This document shows, piece after piece, positions 16,261-24,685 of a stretch of 64,000 nucleotides of DNA. Within the stretch, counting starts at the first letter, position 1. Each line of letters opens with the position of its first letter. This DNA comes from Roseovarius litoreus. Its GTDB lineage: Bacteria; Pseudomonadota; Alphaproteobacteria; Rhodobacterales; Rhodobacteraceae. The notes below the pieces were generated by a model. The model was given only the letters and a program-made list of their open reading frames with translations, searched no databases and had not been told where the DNA came from. Both the position numbers and the translations under genes were made by a program. The stretch lies in NCBI RefSeq assembly GCF_900142765.1, contig NZ_FRCB01000009.1:62001-126000 (forward strand). Reading direction: 5' to 3'.

Positions 16261-16549
16261 ATGGCTCGGATATGATTCTCTTCTGTGGCTGCAATCTTAT
16301 CGCGCTGCGGGCAAGAGGAAAGCTGTCCACGAAACCTGTGGATAACTGTGGGGGCAAGTTTGGGGGCAGGGAAATTTTCCTTTGTTCTAACATGCCTTCG
16401 TTGGATTGCACAAAAAATAGGCGATAAACCAAGGCATTGAAAACATTCAGAAAAAACTTTAACCAGTGACAAAATATTGAAAACATTAAAAATTTTGTAA
16501 CAGGTTTTTGTCGGTCATCTTTGCGGTGCACAAGTCTGGCCGGAATATG
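16261..16549. promoter_or_regulatory. A+T-rich uvrC promoter region with a DnaA box
   Basis: The 289-bp gap is strikingly A+T-rich between 16375 and 16515. TGTGGATAA at 16337-16345 is the perfect complement of the DnaA box TTATCCACA, and TCCAC/GTGGA (16326-16330, 16338-16342) form a dyad around it. The near-repeat ATTGAAAACATT occurs at about 16436-16448 and 16477-16488. This could place uvrC under DnaA control or act as a DnaA-titrating site. A single box is not enough to call a replication origin. Confidence 0.45.
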
Positions 16550-17329
16550 TCACTCGACGCCCAACACATCCGGTGTCTGCCATCCCAGATGCTGCCCGCC
16601 ATCAACGCAGAGCAATTGTCCGGTCACCGCCGGTGCATCGAGGAAATAGGCCAGCGCGGCGGTGATGTCGGCGGGGTTGGCGCCGCGTCCCAGAACGGTG
16701 GACTGACGCTGTCTCTGGAAATGCGTCTCGGTCTGTCGATGCCCCTGCAGGGTCGGACCGGGGCCTATGGCATTGACCCGGATATGGGGGGCAAGCGCCT
16801 GTGCTGCGGTCTGGGTGAAGGCCCAAAGACCCATCTTGGCCAGCGTATAGGTCATGAACTCGGGCGTCAGCTTGCGCACCCGTTGGTCGATCATGTTGAT
16901 GACCAGCCCGCGCGCCACCGGCTCGCCCATCTCGCACTGGTCGGGCGCGGGCACCTGGGCCGCCATCGCCTGCGTGAGCACGAAGGGCGCGCGCAGATTG
17001 CTTTCCATATGCCGATCCCAGCTGTCGCGGGTGGCGCTCTGGATATTGTCATACTCGAAAATCGACGCGTTGTTGATCAGGCAGGTGATCGGCGCCCCGA
17101 GCCTGCTTGCGGCTTCCGGCAAAAGGCGCTGTATCTGCGCCTCGTCCAGCAGATCGGCCTGCACGGTCACGGCGTTTTGCCCTAGGCCCCGGATCTCGGC
17201 GGCGACGGCCTCGGCCTCATCGCGGCTCGAGGCGTAATGCACCGCCACATCATGCCCGCGCCGCGCCAGTTCCAGCGCCATCGCGCGCCCCAGCCGTTTT
17301 CCGGCCCCTGTCACCAATGCTGTCGTCAT
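16550..17329 (-). CDS. Short-chain dehydrogenase/reductase, pteridine reductase-like
   Basis: The 259-residue protein has the SDR signatures TGAGKRLGRAMA (TGxxxRLG, NADP-type), INNAS, and the catalytic pair YTLAK (Y-x3-K), with a late GGQHLGW end. The TGxxxRxG glycine motif with early arginine and the NNASIFEYD segment are typical of FolM/pteridine reductase-like SDRs, which would act on dihydrofolate or biopterin; this finer call is tentative. The gene lies 16 nt downstream of the antiporter gene. Confidence 0.85.
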   Translation of the reverse strand: MTTALVTGAGKRLGRAMALELARRGHDVAVHYASSRDEAEAVAAEIRGLGQNAVTVQADLLDEAQIQRLLPEAASRLGAPITCLINNASIFEYDNIQSATRDSWDRHMESNLRAPFVLTQAMAAQVPAPDQCEMGEPVARGLVINMIDQRVRKLTPEFMTYTLAKMGLWAFTQTAAQALAPHIRVNAIGPGPTLQGHRQTETHFQRQRQSTVLGRGANPADITAALAYFLDAPAVTGQLLCVDGGQHLGWQTPDVLGVE

Positions 17330-17345
17330 GCCGCGCCGCCTTTCT

Positions 17346-18311
17346 TCATGAGAGCACGATCACGACATAGGCCACATAAAGCCCCGTCAAGATCACACCC
17401 CACACGCGGCCGATATCCTGCTTGAAAAAGACGAACGGAACGATCAGCAGCGACGCCGCCAGCATCACCCACAGATCGAACCGCAGGAACTCTGGATCGA
17501 CCGGGATCGGCCCGATCACCGCCGTGATCCCGATGATCGCCAGCAGATTGAACATGTTCGAGCCGATCACGTTCCCAAGCGCGACATCCGCCTGCTTGCG
17601 CAGCGCGGCCATGACCGTGGTGGCCAATTCGGGAAGCGACGTGCCAAGTGCGACCAGCGTCAGGCCGATGACCGTGTCGCTGACCCCATATTGCCGCGCG
17701 ATGATCGAGGCATTGTCCACCAGCAGATCGGCGCCAAGCGGCAGGCCCACAAGCCCCAGCACCAGAAAGACGCTGATCTGCCACCAGGGCATGTCCGGGT
17801 CCGCACCCTCCACCTCCTCGATCCCGTCAGCCTCCGACAGGGCAAGGGCGGCATTGGCGCTGCGATGGCGGCCGGCTTCCAGAAAGGCATCGGTCAGAAC
17901 GAAGGCCAGCGCCGCCAGCAGGATCAGCCCCGAGACCAGCGTGAATTCCCCGAGAAACGCCAGCCCGATGAACAGGACCGACGCCACCAGCATGAAGACA
18001 TAGGTCTTGCGCGTGTCACACTCGCTTGTGTGCAGAACCGACAGGATGGCGGGCACCCCCAGAACCATCAGGATATTGGCCGTGTTCGACCCCACCACAT
18101 TGCCAAGCGCCAGCCCCGGCTTGTCGTCCAGCACCGCGTTCACCGAAATCAGCAACTCCGGCGCCGAGGTGCCGAATGCCACGATGGTCAGGCTGACGAT
18201 CAGGGCCGGAATCCCCACCCGGAGGCTCAGGTTGACCGCACCCTTGACCAGCGCATCACCGGCCAGAAGCAGGATCACCAGCCCCAAAACCGACAGTAAC
18301 CAAGGCATCAT
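17346..18311 (-). CDS. Calcium/sodium antiporter (YrbG, CaCA family)
   Basis: The 321-residue membrane protein has two alpha repeats with the CaCA signature: SLTIVAFGTSAPELLISV...GNVVGSNTANIL and LTLVALGTSLPELATTVMAA...GNVIGSNMFNLL. Each provides the conserved Glu of the cation site. About ten membrane segments are split by an acidic loop (DGIEEVEGADPDMPW). It exchanges Ca2+ for Na+ or H+ across the inner membrane. Start ATG 18311 overlaps the stop of the small zinc-ribbon-like gene by 4 nt. Confidence 0.93.
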   Translation of the reverse strand: MMPWLLSVLGLVILLLAGDALVKGAVNLSLRVGIPALIVSLTIVAFGTSAPELLISVNAVLDDKPGLALGNVVGSNTANILMVLGVPAILSVLHTSECDTRKTYVFMLVASVLFIGLAFLGEFTLVSGLILLAALAFVLTDAFLEAGRHRSANAALALSEADGIEEVEGADPDMPWWQISVFLVLGLVGLPLGADLLVDNASIIARQYGVSDTVIGLTLVALGTSLPELATTVMAALRKQADVALGNVIGSNMFNLLAIIGITAVIGPIPVDPEFLRFDLWVMLAASLLIVPFVFFKQDIGRVWGVILTGLYVAYVVIVLS

Positions 18312-18478
18312 TTGCTTTTGCCTTTCGTGCAGGGACAGGGCCCCTTGCCGATACGGAACCGCCCGCATTTCCGACATTTGGCCGAAGCCAGCTTTTGCTG
18401 ACCCGGAAAGCGCAGTTTCCCGAACATCGCCAGAACACCCATGGCGACAAGGAACAATATGACGATCTTGACGATCAC
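18308..18478 (-). CDS. Small membrane-anchored CxxC/CxC protein (apparent zinc ribbon), 56 residues
   Basis: A GTG at 18478 opens a 56-residue frame immediately after the SppA-like stop (18480-18482) and its TGA overlaps the antiporter ATG by 4 nt, so it is enclosed by translational coupling on both sides. The protein has one hydrophobic helix (IVKIVILFLVAMGVLAMFG) followed by a basic tail with CRKCGRF and CPCTKGKSK, a CxxC...CxC arrangement that suits a zinc ribbon. It is short and easily missed. Function is unknown; membrane anchoring with a cytoplasmic zinc site is inferred from residues. Confidence 0.8.
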   Translation of the reverse strand: MIVKIVILFLVAMGVLAMFGKLRFPGQQKLASAKCRKCGRFRIGKGPCPCTKGKSK

Positions 18479-18479
18479 G

Positions 18480-19277
18480 TCAGAGGCCGAAACGCGCGTA
18501 GGACGCCCGCTCCTCGATGGCGGCGATGCCGTCCTGTGCGAGGCTCATGCCGAACCGCTGGAACAGGCCGCGTTTGCGCCCGTATTGCGCAAAGCGCACC
18601 TTGTCGCCGTAAAGCTCTTTCATCTTGGGGGCCACGTGCCCGATCCCGTCCACAAGACCCAGCTCCACCGCGCGCTGACCCAGCCAGAACTCGCCGGTGA
18701 ACAGATCGTCATTCTGCGCCAGCCGGTCGCCCCGTCGCGAGGTGACCTGCGCCTCGAACACCTTGTGCATCTGCTCGAGGATATCCTTGAGACGGCTCAC
18801 ATCCTCGTCCTTCTGCGGCAGGAACGGATCAAGGAAGCTTTTCGATTTGCCCGATGTGTGCACCCGGCGTTCCACGCCCTGCCGTGCCAGCAGGACCGGC
18901 GCGCCGAACCCCGCCGAGATGACACCGATCGACCCCACGATCGAGGCCGGATCGACCCAGATGTGATCTGCCGCCGTCGCCAGCCAATAGCCGCCCGAAG
19001 CCGCCACATCCTCGACGAAGGCATGCACGGGGATGTCCTTTTCCTCGGCCAGCCGCCGGATGCGCGACGCGATCAGCGAGGATTGCACCGGCGATCCGCC
19101 GGGCGAATTGATCAACAGCGCGACCGCCTTTGGCTTGCCGCGCCGGAACGCCTTTTCGATCGACGGGGCCAAGGCCTCGTCGCTCAACTGTGCGCGGCTG
19201 CCGGCGCCGATCGTGCCGCTCAGCCGGATCACCGAGACCACCGGCCCACGGTTCAGGAAGGGGATACGCTCTTTCAT
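18480..19277 (-). CDS. S49 family signal-peptide peptidase (SppA-like)
   Basis: The 265-residue protein has the S49 pattern: LLINSPGGSPVQS, the nucleophile motif VAASGGYWLATAAD (Ser94) and SIVGSIGVISAGFG; Lys146 in SGKSKSFLDPF is the probable general base because it stands 52 residues after the serine, as in Bacillus SppA. Unlike classical SppA, no N-terminal membrane anchor is visible with the start at ATG 19277, so it may be cytoplasmic or peripheral. A longer frame upstream to 19346 is not protein-like. It heads a tight unit with the zinc-ribbon-like and antiporter genes. Confidence 0.9.
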   Translation of the reverse strand: MKERIPFLNRGPVVSVIRLSGTIGAGSRAQLSDEALAPSIEKAFRRGKPKAVALLINSPGGSPVQSSLIASRIRRLAEEKDIPVHAFVEDVAASGGYWLATAADHIWVDPASIVGSIGVISAGFGAPVLLARQGVERRVHTSGKSKSFLDPFLPQKDEDVSRLKDILEQMHKVFEAQVTSRRGDRLAQNDDLFTGEFWLGQRAVELGLVDGIGHVAPKMKELYGDKVRFAQYGRKRGLFQRFGMSLAQDGIAAIEERASYARFGL

Positions 19278-19391
19278 GATGACCGATGTAGATTGCCCTC
19301 CTTGCACAAACAAGGCGACCGGACCGGCCATTTCGCGCGCTGACACAAAAACTGCGCCTTATCGGGCAAATAAGTCACGCCGCAGCCCGGC

Positions 19392-20153
19392 TCAGGACTT
19401 TATCCTGTAGCCGGTCTTGAAGATCAGCCAGACGATCAGCAGGCAAATCCCGGTAAACGCCGCAATTGCCAGCAGGCTCAGGCCCACAGGCACATCCGCC
19501 TGACCGAAGAACGACCAGCGGAACCCCGAGATCAGGTAGACCACCGGATTGAAGTAGCTCACCGTTTGCCATGCCTCGGGCAGCATCGAGATCGAATAGA
19601 ACGATCCGCCCAAAAACACCAAGGGCGTGATGACCAGCAGCGGAATGATCTGCAATTGCTGAAAGTTCTCGGCCCAGATGCCGATGATGAACCCGAAGAG
19701 CGAGAAGGACAGGCAGGTGAGCACCAAAAACCCCAGCATCGCGGCGGGATGCAGCACGTCGATCTCCACGAAGAACCCCGAGGTGATCAGGATCACCACC
19801 CCGATCAACAGCGATTTGGTCGCCGCCGCCCCGACATATCCCAGCACGATCTCCAGAAAATTCACCGGCGCTGACAGAAGCTCATAGATCGTGCCGATGA
19901 ACTTGGGAAAGTAGATCCCGAAACTGGCATTGCTGATCGCCTGCGTCATGACCGTCAGCATGATCAGCCCCGGCACAATGAACGCGCCATAACTCACCCC
20001 TTCGACCTGATCTATTCGGCTGCCGATGGCCGATCCGAACACCACGAAATAAAGCGTGGTCGAAATCACCGGCGACAGCAGGCTTTCCATCAGCGTGCGC
20101 ATGAAGCGCTTCATCTCGTAGATATAGATCGCCCTGATCGCGCGAAGGTTCAT
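19392..20153 (-). CDS. ABC-2 type transporter permease
   Basis: The 253-residue protein begins with a cytosolic helix ([28 protein letters not shown]) and has six hydrophobic segments, including the ABC-2 signature region [34 protein letters not shown]. It resembles the YadH family of exporters. Its start overlaps the stop of the ATPase gene by 4 nt, so the two form one exporter. The substrate is unknown; YadGH-type pairs are linked to polyketide, drug or polysaccharide export only by similarity. Confidence 0.92.
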   Translation of the reverse strand: MNLRAIRAIYIYEMKRFMRTLMESLLSPVISTTLYFVVFGSAIGSRIDQVEGVSYGAFIVPGLIMLTVMTQAISNASFGIYFPKFIGTIYELLSAPVNFLEIVLGYVGAAATKSLLIGVVILITSGFFVEIDVLHPAAMLGFLVLTCLSFSLFGFIIGIWAENFQQLQIIPLLVITPLVFLGGSFYSISMLPEAWQTVSYFNPVVYLISGFRWSFFGQADVPVGLSLLAIAAFTGICLLIVWLIFKTGYRIKS

Positions 20154-21082
20154 GCCGCGTCCTCCTTGACCAGACCGACGAAGATCTCTTCGAGGCTCGA
20201 TTGCGAGGTGTGCACGTCGCGCAGCGTCAGCCCCTCGGCGGCCAGCGCCTGCAACAGCCGGGTGATCCCGGTGCCGTCCTGCCCGCGCGTGTCATAGTGA
20301 TAGCTCAGCGCGTCGCCCTCGGGCGAGAGTTCCAGATCATAATGCGCCAGCCCCTCTGGTACGGCATCTATCGGCGTTGACAGGTCGATGCGCAGCGTCT
20401 TGCGGCCCATGCGCCGCATCAGATCGATCTTGTCCTCGACCAGCAATATCTCGCCGCGGTTGATAACGGCGACCCGGTCGGCGATGGCCTCGGCCTCTTC
20501 GATGTAATGGGTGGTCAGGATGATCGTGACACCTTCCGCCTTCAGACCCTCGACGACGCGCCACATATCACGGCGCAGCTCGACATCCACACCGGCTGTC
20601 GGCTCATCCAGAAACAACACCTTGGGTTCGTGCACCAATGCCTTGGCGATCAGCACCCGCCGCTTCATGCCGCCCGACAATTCGCGCGTGCGGCTGTTGC
20701 GCTTGTCCCACAGCGAGAGCTGCCGCAACAGCTTTTCGATCAGCGCCTCGTCGCGCGACTTGCCGAAAAGACCGCGTGAAAAGCGCACCGTGTTGATGAC
20801 CTTCTCGAACGGCTCGAGCGCCACCTCCTGCGGCACCAGCCCGATCATCGCGCGGGCCTTGCGATACTCGCTCACGATGTCATGCCCGCCGACGCGCGCG
20901 GTCCCGCCTGTCGGCGTGGTGATACCGCAGAGCGCCGAAATCAGTGTCGTCTTGCCCGCGCCATTCGGGCCAAGCAGGGCAAGTATCTCGCCCTCTTCGA
21001 TCCCGAGCGACACGCCCCTGAGCGCCTCGAACCCGCCGTCATACGTTTTCTGCAGGCCCTCGACCTCGACTATGGATGCCAT
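20150..21082 (-). CDS. ABC transporter ATP-binding protein (YadG-like)
   Basis: The 310-residue protein has Walker [11 protein letters not shown]-loop PQEVALEP, signature ELSGGMKRR, Walker [13 protein letters not shown] and switch LTTHY. A C-terminal extension of about 80 residues follows the nucleotide-binding domain, as usual for ABC-2 ATPases of this type. Start ATG 21082 follows GGAGGTGCGCA. It is divergent from the lipoprotein gene and coupled to the permease. Confidence 0.94.
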   Translation of the reverse strand: MASIVEVEGLQKTYDGGFEALRGVSLGIEEGEILALLGPNGAGKTTLISALCGITTPTGGTARVGGHDIVSEYRKARAMIGLVPQEVALEPFEKVINTVRFSRGLFGKSRDEALIEKLLRQLSLWDKRNSRTRELSGGMKRRVLIAKALVHEPKVLFLDEPTAGVDVELRRDMWRVVEGLKAEGVTIILTTHYIEEAEAIADRVAVINRGEILLVEDKIDLMRRMGRKTLRIDLSTPIDAVPEGLAHYDLELSPEGDALSYHYDTRGQDGTGITRLLQALAAEGLTLRDVHTSQSSLEEIFVGLVKEDAA

Positions 21083-21245
21083 TGCGCACCTCCGTTTCCT
21101 GACCCGAAGCTAGGCGTTTAATGGCCGAGTGCAATCCGCCGGAGGCGCAGGCTTTTGTGTGCGCCACTGCAGAATGGTAAAACTCCTGTCGGATAAACCG
21201 TTCCTTAACCTCTACGGACTGATATCAGGAAAGCATGCAAAACGG

Positions 21246-21938
21246 ATGACCCGGCCCAACATGATGACCCGCCTGCTTTCGCTTTTTGCCCTGATCCTGC
21301 TTGCCGCTTGCGGCGAACCCGTCACCAAGGACTCGCGCATCCTTCTGATGGGCGACTCGCTGCTGGCGTTCCACAAGGGGCAGGGGCGCGGGGTGTCCCA
21401 TGCGATCGAGGCCGAATTGTCCGAGCCGGTGATCGATCGCTCGGTCACGGGCGCGCGGTTCTTCTACGCCCTGCCGATCTCGGGCAGCGCCGGGTTGAAC
21501 ATCGCGCAGCAATATCGCGAAGGGCCATGGGACTGGATCGTGCTCAATGGTGGCGGCAATGACATCTGGATGGGGTGCGGCTGTGGCGCCTGCGGACATC
21601 GCATCAATCAGCTTGTCTCGAAAGATGGGCGCAGCGGTCGGATACCGGGCTTTGTCTCGACCCTGCGCGCGACTGGCGCACAGGTGATCTTCGTGGGCTA
21701 TCTGCGCACGCCGGGCGTGCGATCCCCGATCGAAGGCTGCGCCGACGAAGGCGACGAAATGGACCGTCGCCTGGCGCGTCTTGCGGCTCTGGACGCGGGG
21801 GTGCATTTCCTGTCGCTGGCCGATCTGGTGCCGCATGGCGACCGGTCCTATCACGCGATCGACCTCATTCACCCTTCGCAGAAGGCCAGCCGCGAAATCG
21901 GCGCGCGGATCGCCGGGATCATCTCGCTCAACGACTGA
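21246..21938 (+). CDS. SGNH/GDSL hydrolase, putative lipoprotein
   Basis: After a short N-terminal stretch the protein reads MMTRLLSLFALILLAAC-GEP, a lipoprotein signal with lipobox LAAC, so it should be anchored to an envelope membrane. The SGNH blocks are visible: LMGDSLLAF (nucleophile Ser), a central Gly region, GGGNDIW (Asn) and DLIHPSQKA (Asp-x-x-His). It is an esterase or acyl/peptidoglycan deacylase of unknown substrate. A cysteine cluster CGCGACGH follows the GGGND block, which is unusual. AGGAAAG lies 12 nt before ATG 21246; ATGs at 21261 and 21264 are also possible. Confidence 0.88.
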   Translation: MTRPNMMTRLLSLFALILLAACGEPVTKDSRILLMGDSLLAFHKGQGRGVSHAIEAELSEPVIDRSVTGARFFYALPISGSAGLNIAQQYREGPWDWIVLNGGGNDIWMGCGCGACGHRINQLVSKDGRSGRIPGFVSTLRATGAQVIFVGYLRTPGVRSPIEGCADEGDEMDRRLARLAALDAGVHFLSLADLVPHGDRSYHAIDLIHPSQKASREIGARIAGIISLND

Positions 21939-21951
21939 CCCCGCCGCCGCC

Positions 21952-22458
21952 TTACTTCTTGATCAGCCGCTTCAGCCAGCCTTTCTTTTCGGCCTCCTCG
22001 GGCGCGTCATCGTCCTTGGGTCCTTCGATCACCTCGGTCAGCCTTTCAAAGAACTTGTCAGCCATCTTCTTGGCGAACCCGTCGACGATCCGGCTGCCAA
22101 GCTGCGCCAGCTTGCCGCCCACCTTGGCCTCCACGTCATAGATCAGCTTGGTGCCCTCGGGCACCTCTTCAAGTCGCACATCCGCACCGCCCTTGGCAAA
22201 GCCGGCGGCGCCGCCCTTGCCCTCGCCGGTCAGCGTCAGGCTTTCATGCTCGACCATGTTCGACACGGTCACGGCGCCCTTGAACGTGGCCTTTACCGGC
22301 CCGACCTTCTGGGTGACCGTCGCCTCATAGCCATCCTGTGGATTGCCGGTCACCTCTTCGGCCCCCGAAACGCATTCCTTCAGAACATCGGGGTTCAGCA
22401 GCGCCGCCCAAACGGTCGCGCGGTCGGCCTCGATAATACGTTCGTCACTCATCTTCAT
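21952..22458 (-). CDS. CoxG-family (SRPBCC) protein
   Basis: This 168-residue protein has the carbon monoxide dehydrogenase subunit G-like fold pattern: RATVWAALLNPDVLKECVSGAEEV, GPVKATFKGAVTV, GEGKGGAAGFAKGGADVRLEE and a C-terminal amphipathic tail of KKGWLKRLIKK. CoxG proteins recruit molybdenum CO dehydrogenase to the membrane, but many relatives occur without cox genes, as here, so that role is not assumed. Start ATG 22458 follows AGGAG. The basic C-terminal helix may touch the membrane. It converges with the lipoprotein gene. Confidence 0.85.
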   Translation of the reverse strand: MKMSDERIIEADRATVWAALLNPDVLKECVSGAEEVTGNPQDGYEATVTQKVGPVKATFKGAVTVSNMVEHESLTLTGEGKGGAAGFAKGGADVRLEEVPEGTKLIYDVEAKVGGKLAQLGSRIVDGFAKKMADKFFERLTEVIEGPKDDDAPEEAEKKGWLKRLIKK

Positions 22459-22537
22459 GGGGCGGCTCCTTGTGTCGCGTCTTCGCCGCCAAGGTAGACC
22501 AACCGCACGACAGCGCCAAGCAGCCATTGCGCCCGTC

Positions 22538-22628
22538 CCTCAGCCAAAGGCGGAACGCGTGCAACGATTGAACAGCGCGCTGCATGTCGCGAAATTCTGC
22601 GATTCAGGTTTGCCGCGAAACGCTTTAG
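22538..22628. repeat. Dispersed palindrome-rich element, copy 1 (left end truncated)
   Basis: The stretch shares its core CAACGATTGAACAG and the flanking AAAGGCGGAACGCG and TCGCGAAA blocks with 37537-37652 (reverse orientation) and 57877-57966. The right end GCGAAACGCTTTA matches the other copies; the left stem arm is missing. It lies between the divergent coxG-like and CaiB-type genes, about 33 bp before the latter's start. Confidence 0.8.
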
Positions 22629-22660
22629 GCTGGCCGCATCGCACCGACCGGAGACAGGAC

Positions 22661-23755
22661 ATGATGTTACAGGGTATCCGCGTGATCGAGATCGAAGGGC
22701 TCGGCCCCGGCCCCTTCGCCGCGATGATGCTGGCCGATCTGGGCGCCGAGGTAATCGTCATTCACCGTCCCGGCCCGGGCAATCCCGTGGCGGGCGATGT
22801 GAACCTGCTGGACCGGGGCAAGAAATCCATCACGCTCGATCTCAAGGACCCTGCCGATCTGGCCATTGCCCGCGCGCTGATCGCGACCGCCGACGCCCTG
22901 ATCGAAGGCTTCCGCCCCGGCGTGATGGAGCGTTTGGGCCTTGGTCCCGACACCTGCCGCGCCGGCAATCCACGGCTTGTCTATGGCCGCATGACCGGCT
23001 GGGGGCAGTCGGGACCCAAGGCGCAGATGGCGGGGCATGACCTGAATTACATCGCCACCTCGGGCGCGCTCTGGTATGCCTCGGCGCCCGATGCGCCACC
23101 GTTGACGCCGCCGACCCTGGTCGGTGATGTGGGGGGCGGCGCGCTGTATCTGGTGGCGGGGATTCTGGCCGGGCTTCTGGCTGCCGCGCGCAGCGGGCAG
23201 GGGACGGTGGTGGACGCCGCGATTGTCGACGGCTCGGCGCATATGATGGCGCTCTTGATGTCGATGGCGCCCTCCGGAAACCTGTCGGACAGGCGTGGCC
23301 AAAGCCTTCTGGACGGCCCGCATTGGTGCCGCACCTATGCCTGCGCCTGTGGCGGGCATGTCGCCGTTCAGTGCCTCGAGCCGAAATTCTATGCCGCCTT
23401 TCTCGACCTGATGGGCCTGTCCGACGATCCGGCCTTTGCCGATCAGATGGATGCCGCCCAATGGCCCGATCAGACCGCGCGCCTTGCCGCGTTGTTCGCC
23501 GCCAAGCCCCGCGATCACTGGGCCGCCCTGTTCGAGGGAAGCGATGCCTGCGCCGCCCCGGTCCTGTCTCCAACCGAGGCCGCACGCGATCCGCATATGG
23601 CGGCGCGCGGTGCCTGGACCGATGCGCAAGGCTTGCGGCAGCCCGCGACAGCACCCCGTTTCGACGGTGCTGCTGCTGTTCCCGGCCCCGTGCCGGCGCG
23701 CGGCGCGCATGGGTCCGAATTGCGCGCCGATCTGGCGCGCCGCGGCCTGATCTGA
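22661..23755 (+). CDS. CaiB/BaiF-type protein, alpha-methylacyl-CoA racemase-like
   Basis: The 364-residue protein opens MMLQGIRVIEIEGLGPGPFAAMMLADLGAEVIVI and has RGKKSITLDLK, RMTGWGQSGP, MAGHDLNYIATSGAL and LVGDVGGGALYL. The His in MAGHD, the Asp in LVGDVGGG and the Glu in CLEPKF align with the catalytic His/Asp/Glu set of mycobacterial alpha-methylacyl-CoA racemase, which favours a racemase over a CoA-transferase. It would act on branched acyl-CoA such as (2R)-methylacyl-CoA. Start ATG 22661 follows GGAGACAGGAC. A longer upstream frame runs through the dispersed repeat and is rejected. Confidence 0.88.
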   Translation: MMLQGIRVIEIEGLGPGPFAAMMLADLGAEVIVIHRPGPGNPVAGDVNLLDRGKKSITLDLKDPADLAIARALIATADALIEGFRPGVMERLGLGPDTCRAGNPRLVYGRMTGWGQSGPKAQMAGHDLNYIATSGALWYASAPDAPPLTPPTLVGDVGGGALYLVAGILAGLLAAARSGQGTVVDAAIVDGSAHMMALLMSMAPSGNLSDRRGQSLLDGPHWCRTYACACGGHVAVQCLEPKFYAAFLDLMGLSDDPAFADQMDAAQWPDQTARLAALFAAKPRDHWAALFEGSDACAAPVLSPTEAARDPHMAARGAWTDAQGLRQPATAPRFDGAAAVPGPVPARGAHGSELRADLARRGLI

Positions 23756-23839
23756 CATCCCCCGCGCGCGCCCCCTTGGATCATCCCGGCCAAGCCGTTA
23801 TCTTGGCCCTTCGCATTGCCGCGCCACAGGACACCCGAT

Positions 23840-24316
23840 ATGGCCAAGCCGAAGGACAACCCCAACTACAAGGTCGTCGCCGAGAACCGGCGCGCGCGCT
23901 TCGATTATGCGATCGAGGACGATCTTGAATGCGGCATCATCCTCGAAGGCTCCGAGGTCAAATCGCTCCGCCAGGGCGGCGCCAACATCGCCGAAAGCTA
24001 TGCGACCGTCGACAATGGCGAATTGTGGCTCATCAATGCCTATGTCGCGCCCTATGAGCAGGCCAAGACCTTCCAGCACGAGGAACGCCGCCGCCGCAAG
24101 CTGCTGGTCTCGCGCAAGGAACTCGCGCGGCTCTGGAACGAGACGCAGCGCAAGGGCATGACGCTCGTGCCACTGGTCCTCTATTTCAACCATCGCGGCA
24201 TGGCCAAGCTGAAGATCGGGATCGCCAAGGGCAAGAAAACCCATGACAAGCGCGAAACTCAGGCCAAGCGCGACTGGCAGCGCCAGAAGCAGCGCCTGCT
24301 GAAAGAAAACAACTGA
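23840..24316 (+). CDS. smpB: SsrA-binding protein SmpB
   Basis: The 158-residue protein begins [27 protein letters not shown] and carries [40 protein letters not shown] and the basic tail [21 protein letters not shown], all SmpB hallmarks. It binds tmRNA and directs trans-translation on stalled ribosomes. ATG 23840 is chosen over ATG 23816 because family proteins start at this point. The window also encodes a second rescue factor, ArfB, at 50892-51311. Confidence 0.96.
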   Translation: MAKPKDNPNYKVVAENRRARFDYAIEDDLECGIILEGSEVKSLRQGGANIAESYATVDNGELWLINAYVAPYEQAKTFQHEERRRRKLLVSRKELARLWNETQRKGMTLVPLVLYFNHRGMAKLKIGIAKGKKTHDKRETQAKRDWQRQKQRLLKENN

Positions 24317-24325
24317 GCGCGGCGC

Positions 24326-24607
24326 ATGGAGCTTCTGATCGCCCTTTTCTCAGGCGCCACAGGCGGCATTCTGGCGGCGGCGGTCTATCGCGCGCTCGGT
24401 CTGGGGTTCGTGGTGAATGCCGCCGCCGGTGTGCTGGGCGGTCTGCTGGGCTGGCAGGCGGCCCAGACCCTTGGCGCCGATGCCCTTGCCCGTTTGCTGG
24501 GGGGCGGCGATGCCGGTATGATCGCGACACAGGCGCTGATGGGCGGGCTTGGGGGCGCGGTTGTGCTGATGTCTCTCGGGATGGCGCGCAGGCTCCTGGT
24601 CAAATAG
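24326..24607 (+). CDS. Small glycine-rich membrane protein of unknown function
   Basis: This 93-residue protein shows three hydrophobic, Gly/Ala-rich helices (LIALFSGATGGILAAAVYRAL, FVVNAAAGVLGGLLGWQA, QALMGGLGGAVVLMSLGMA) with GxxxG-like packing and a short basic end. It starts 9 nt after smpB, so it is probably cotranscribed. The pattern resembles small holin-like or GlsB/YeaQ-like membrane proteins but no family motif is clear. I do not assign a function. Confidence 0.7.
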   Translation: MELLIALFSGATGGILAAAVYRALGLGFVVNAAAGVLGGLLGWQAAQTLGADALARLLGGGDAGMIATQALMGGLGGAVVLMSLGMARRLLVK

Positions 24608-24685
24608 GCGCTGACGGCACCGGGGCGCTTGCCCTTGACCGCGCTGCGCGATAGGCATGAAGCGTCCGCAAACCGGGGGCTGACC

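Noticed and set aside
16261..16549. Chromosomal replication origin
   Set aside because: Only one consensus DnaA box, no dnaA, parAB or other origin-linked genes nearby.
22343..22660. 106-codon N-terminal extension of the CaiB-type protein
   Set aside because: It reads through the coxG-like promoter and the dispersed repeat; the family N terminus and ribosome site are at 22661.
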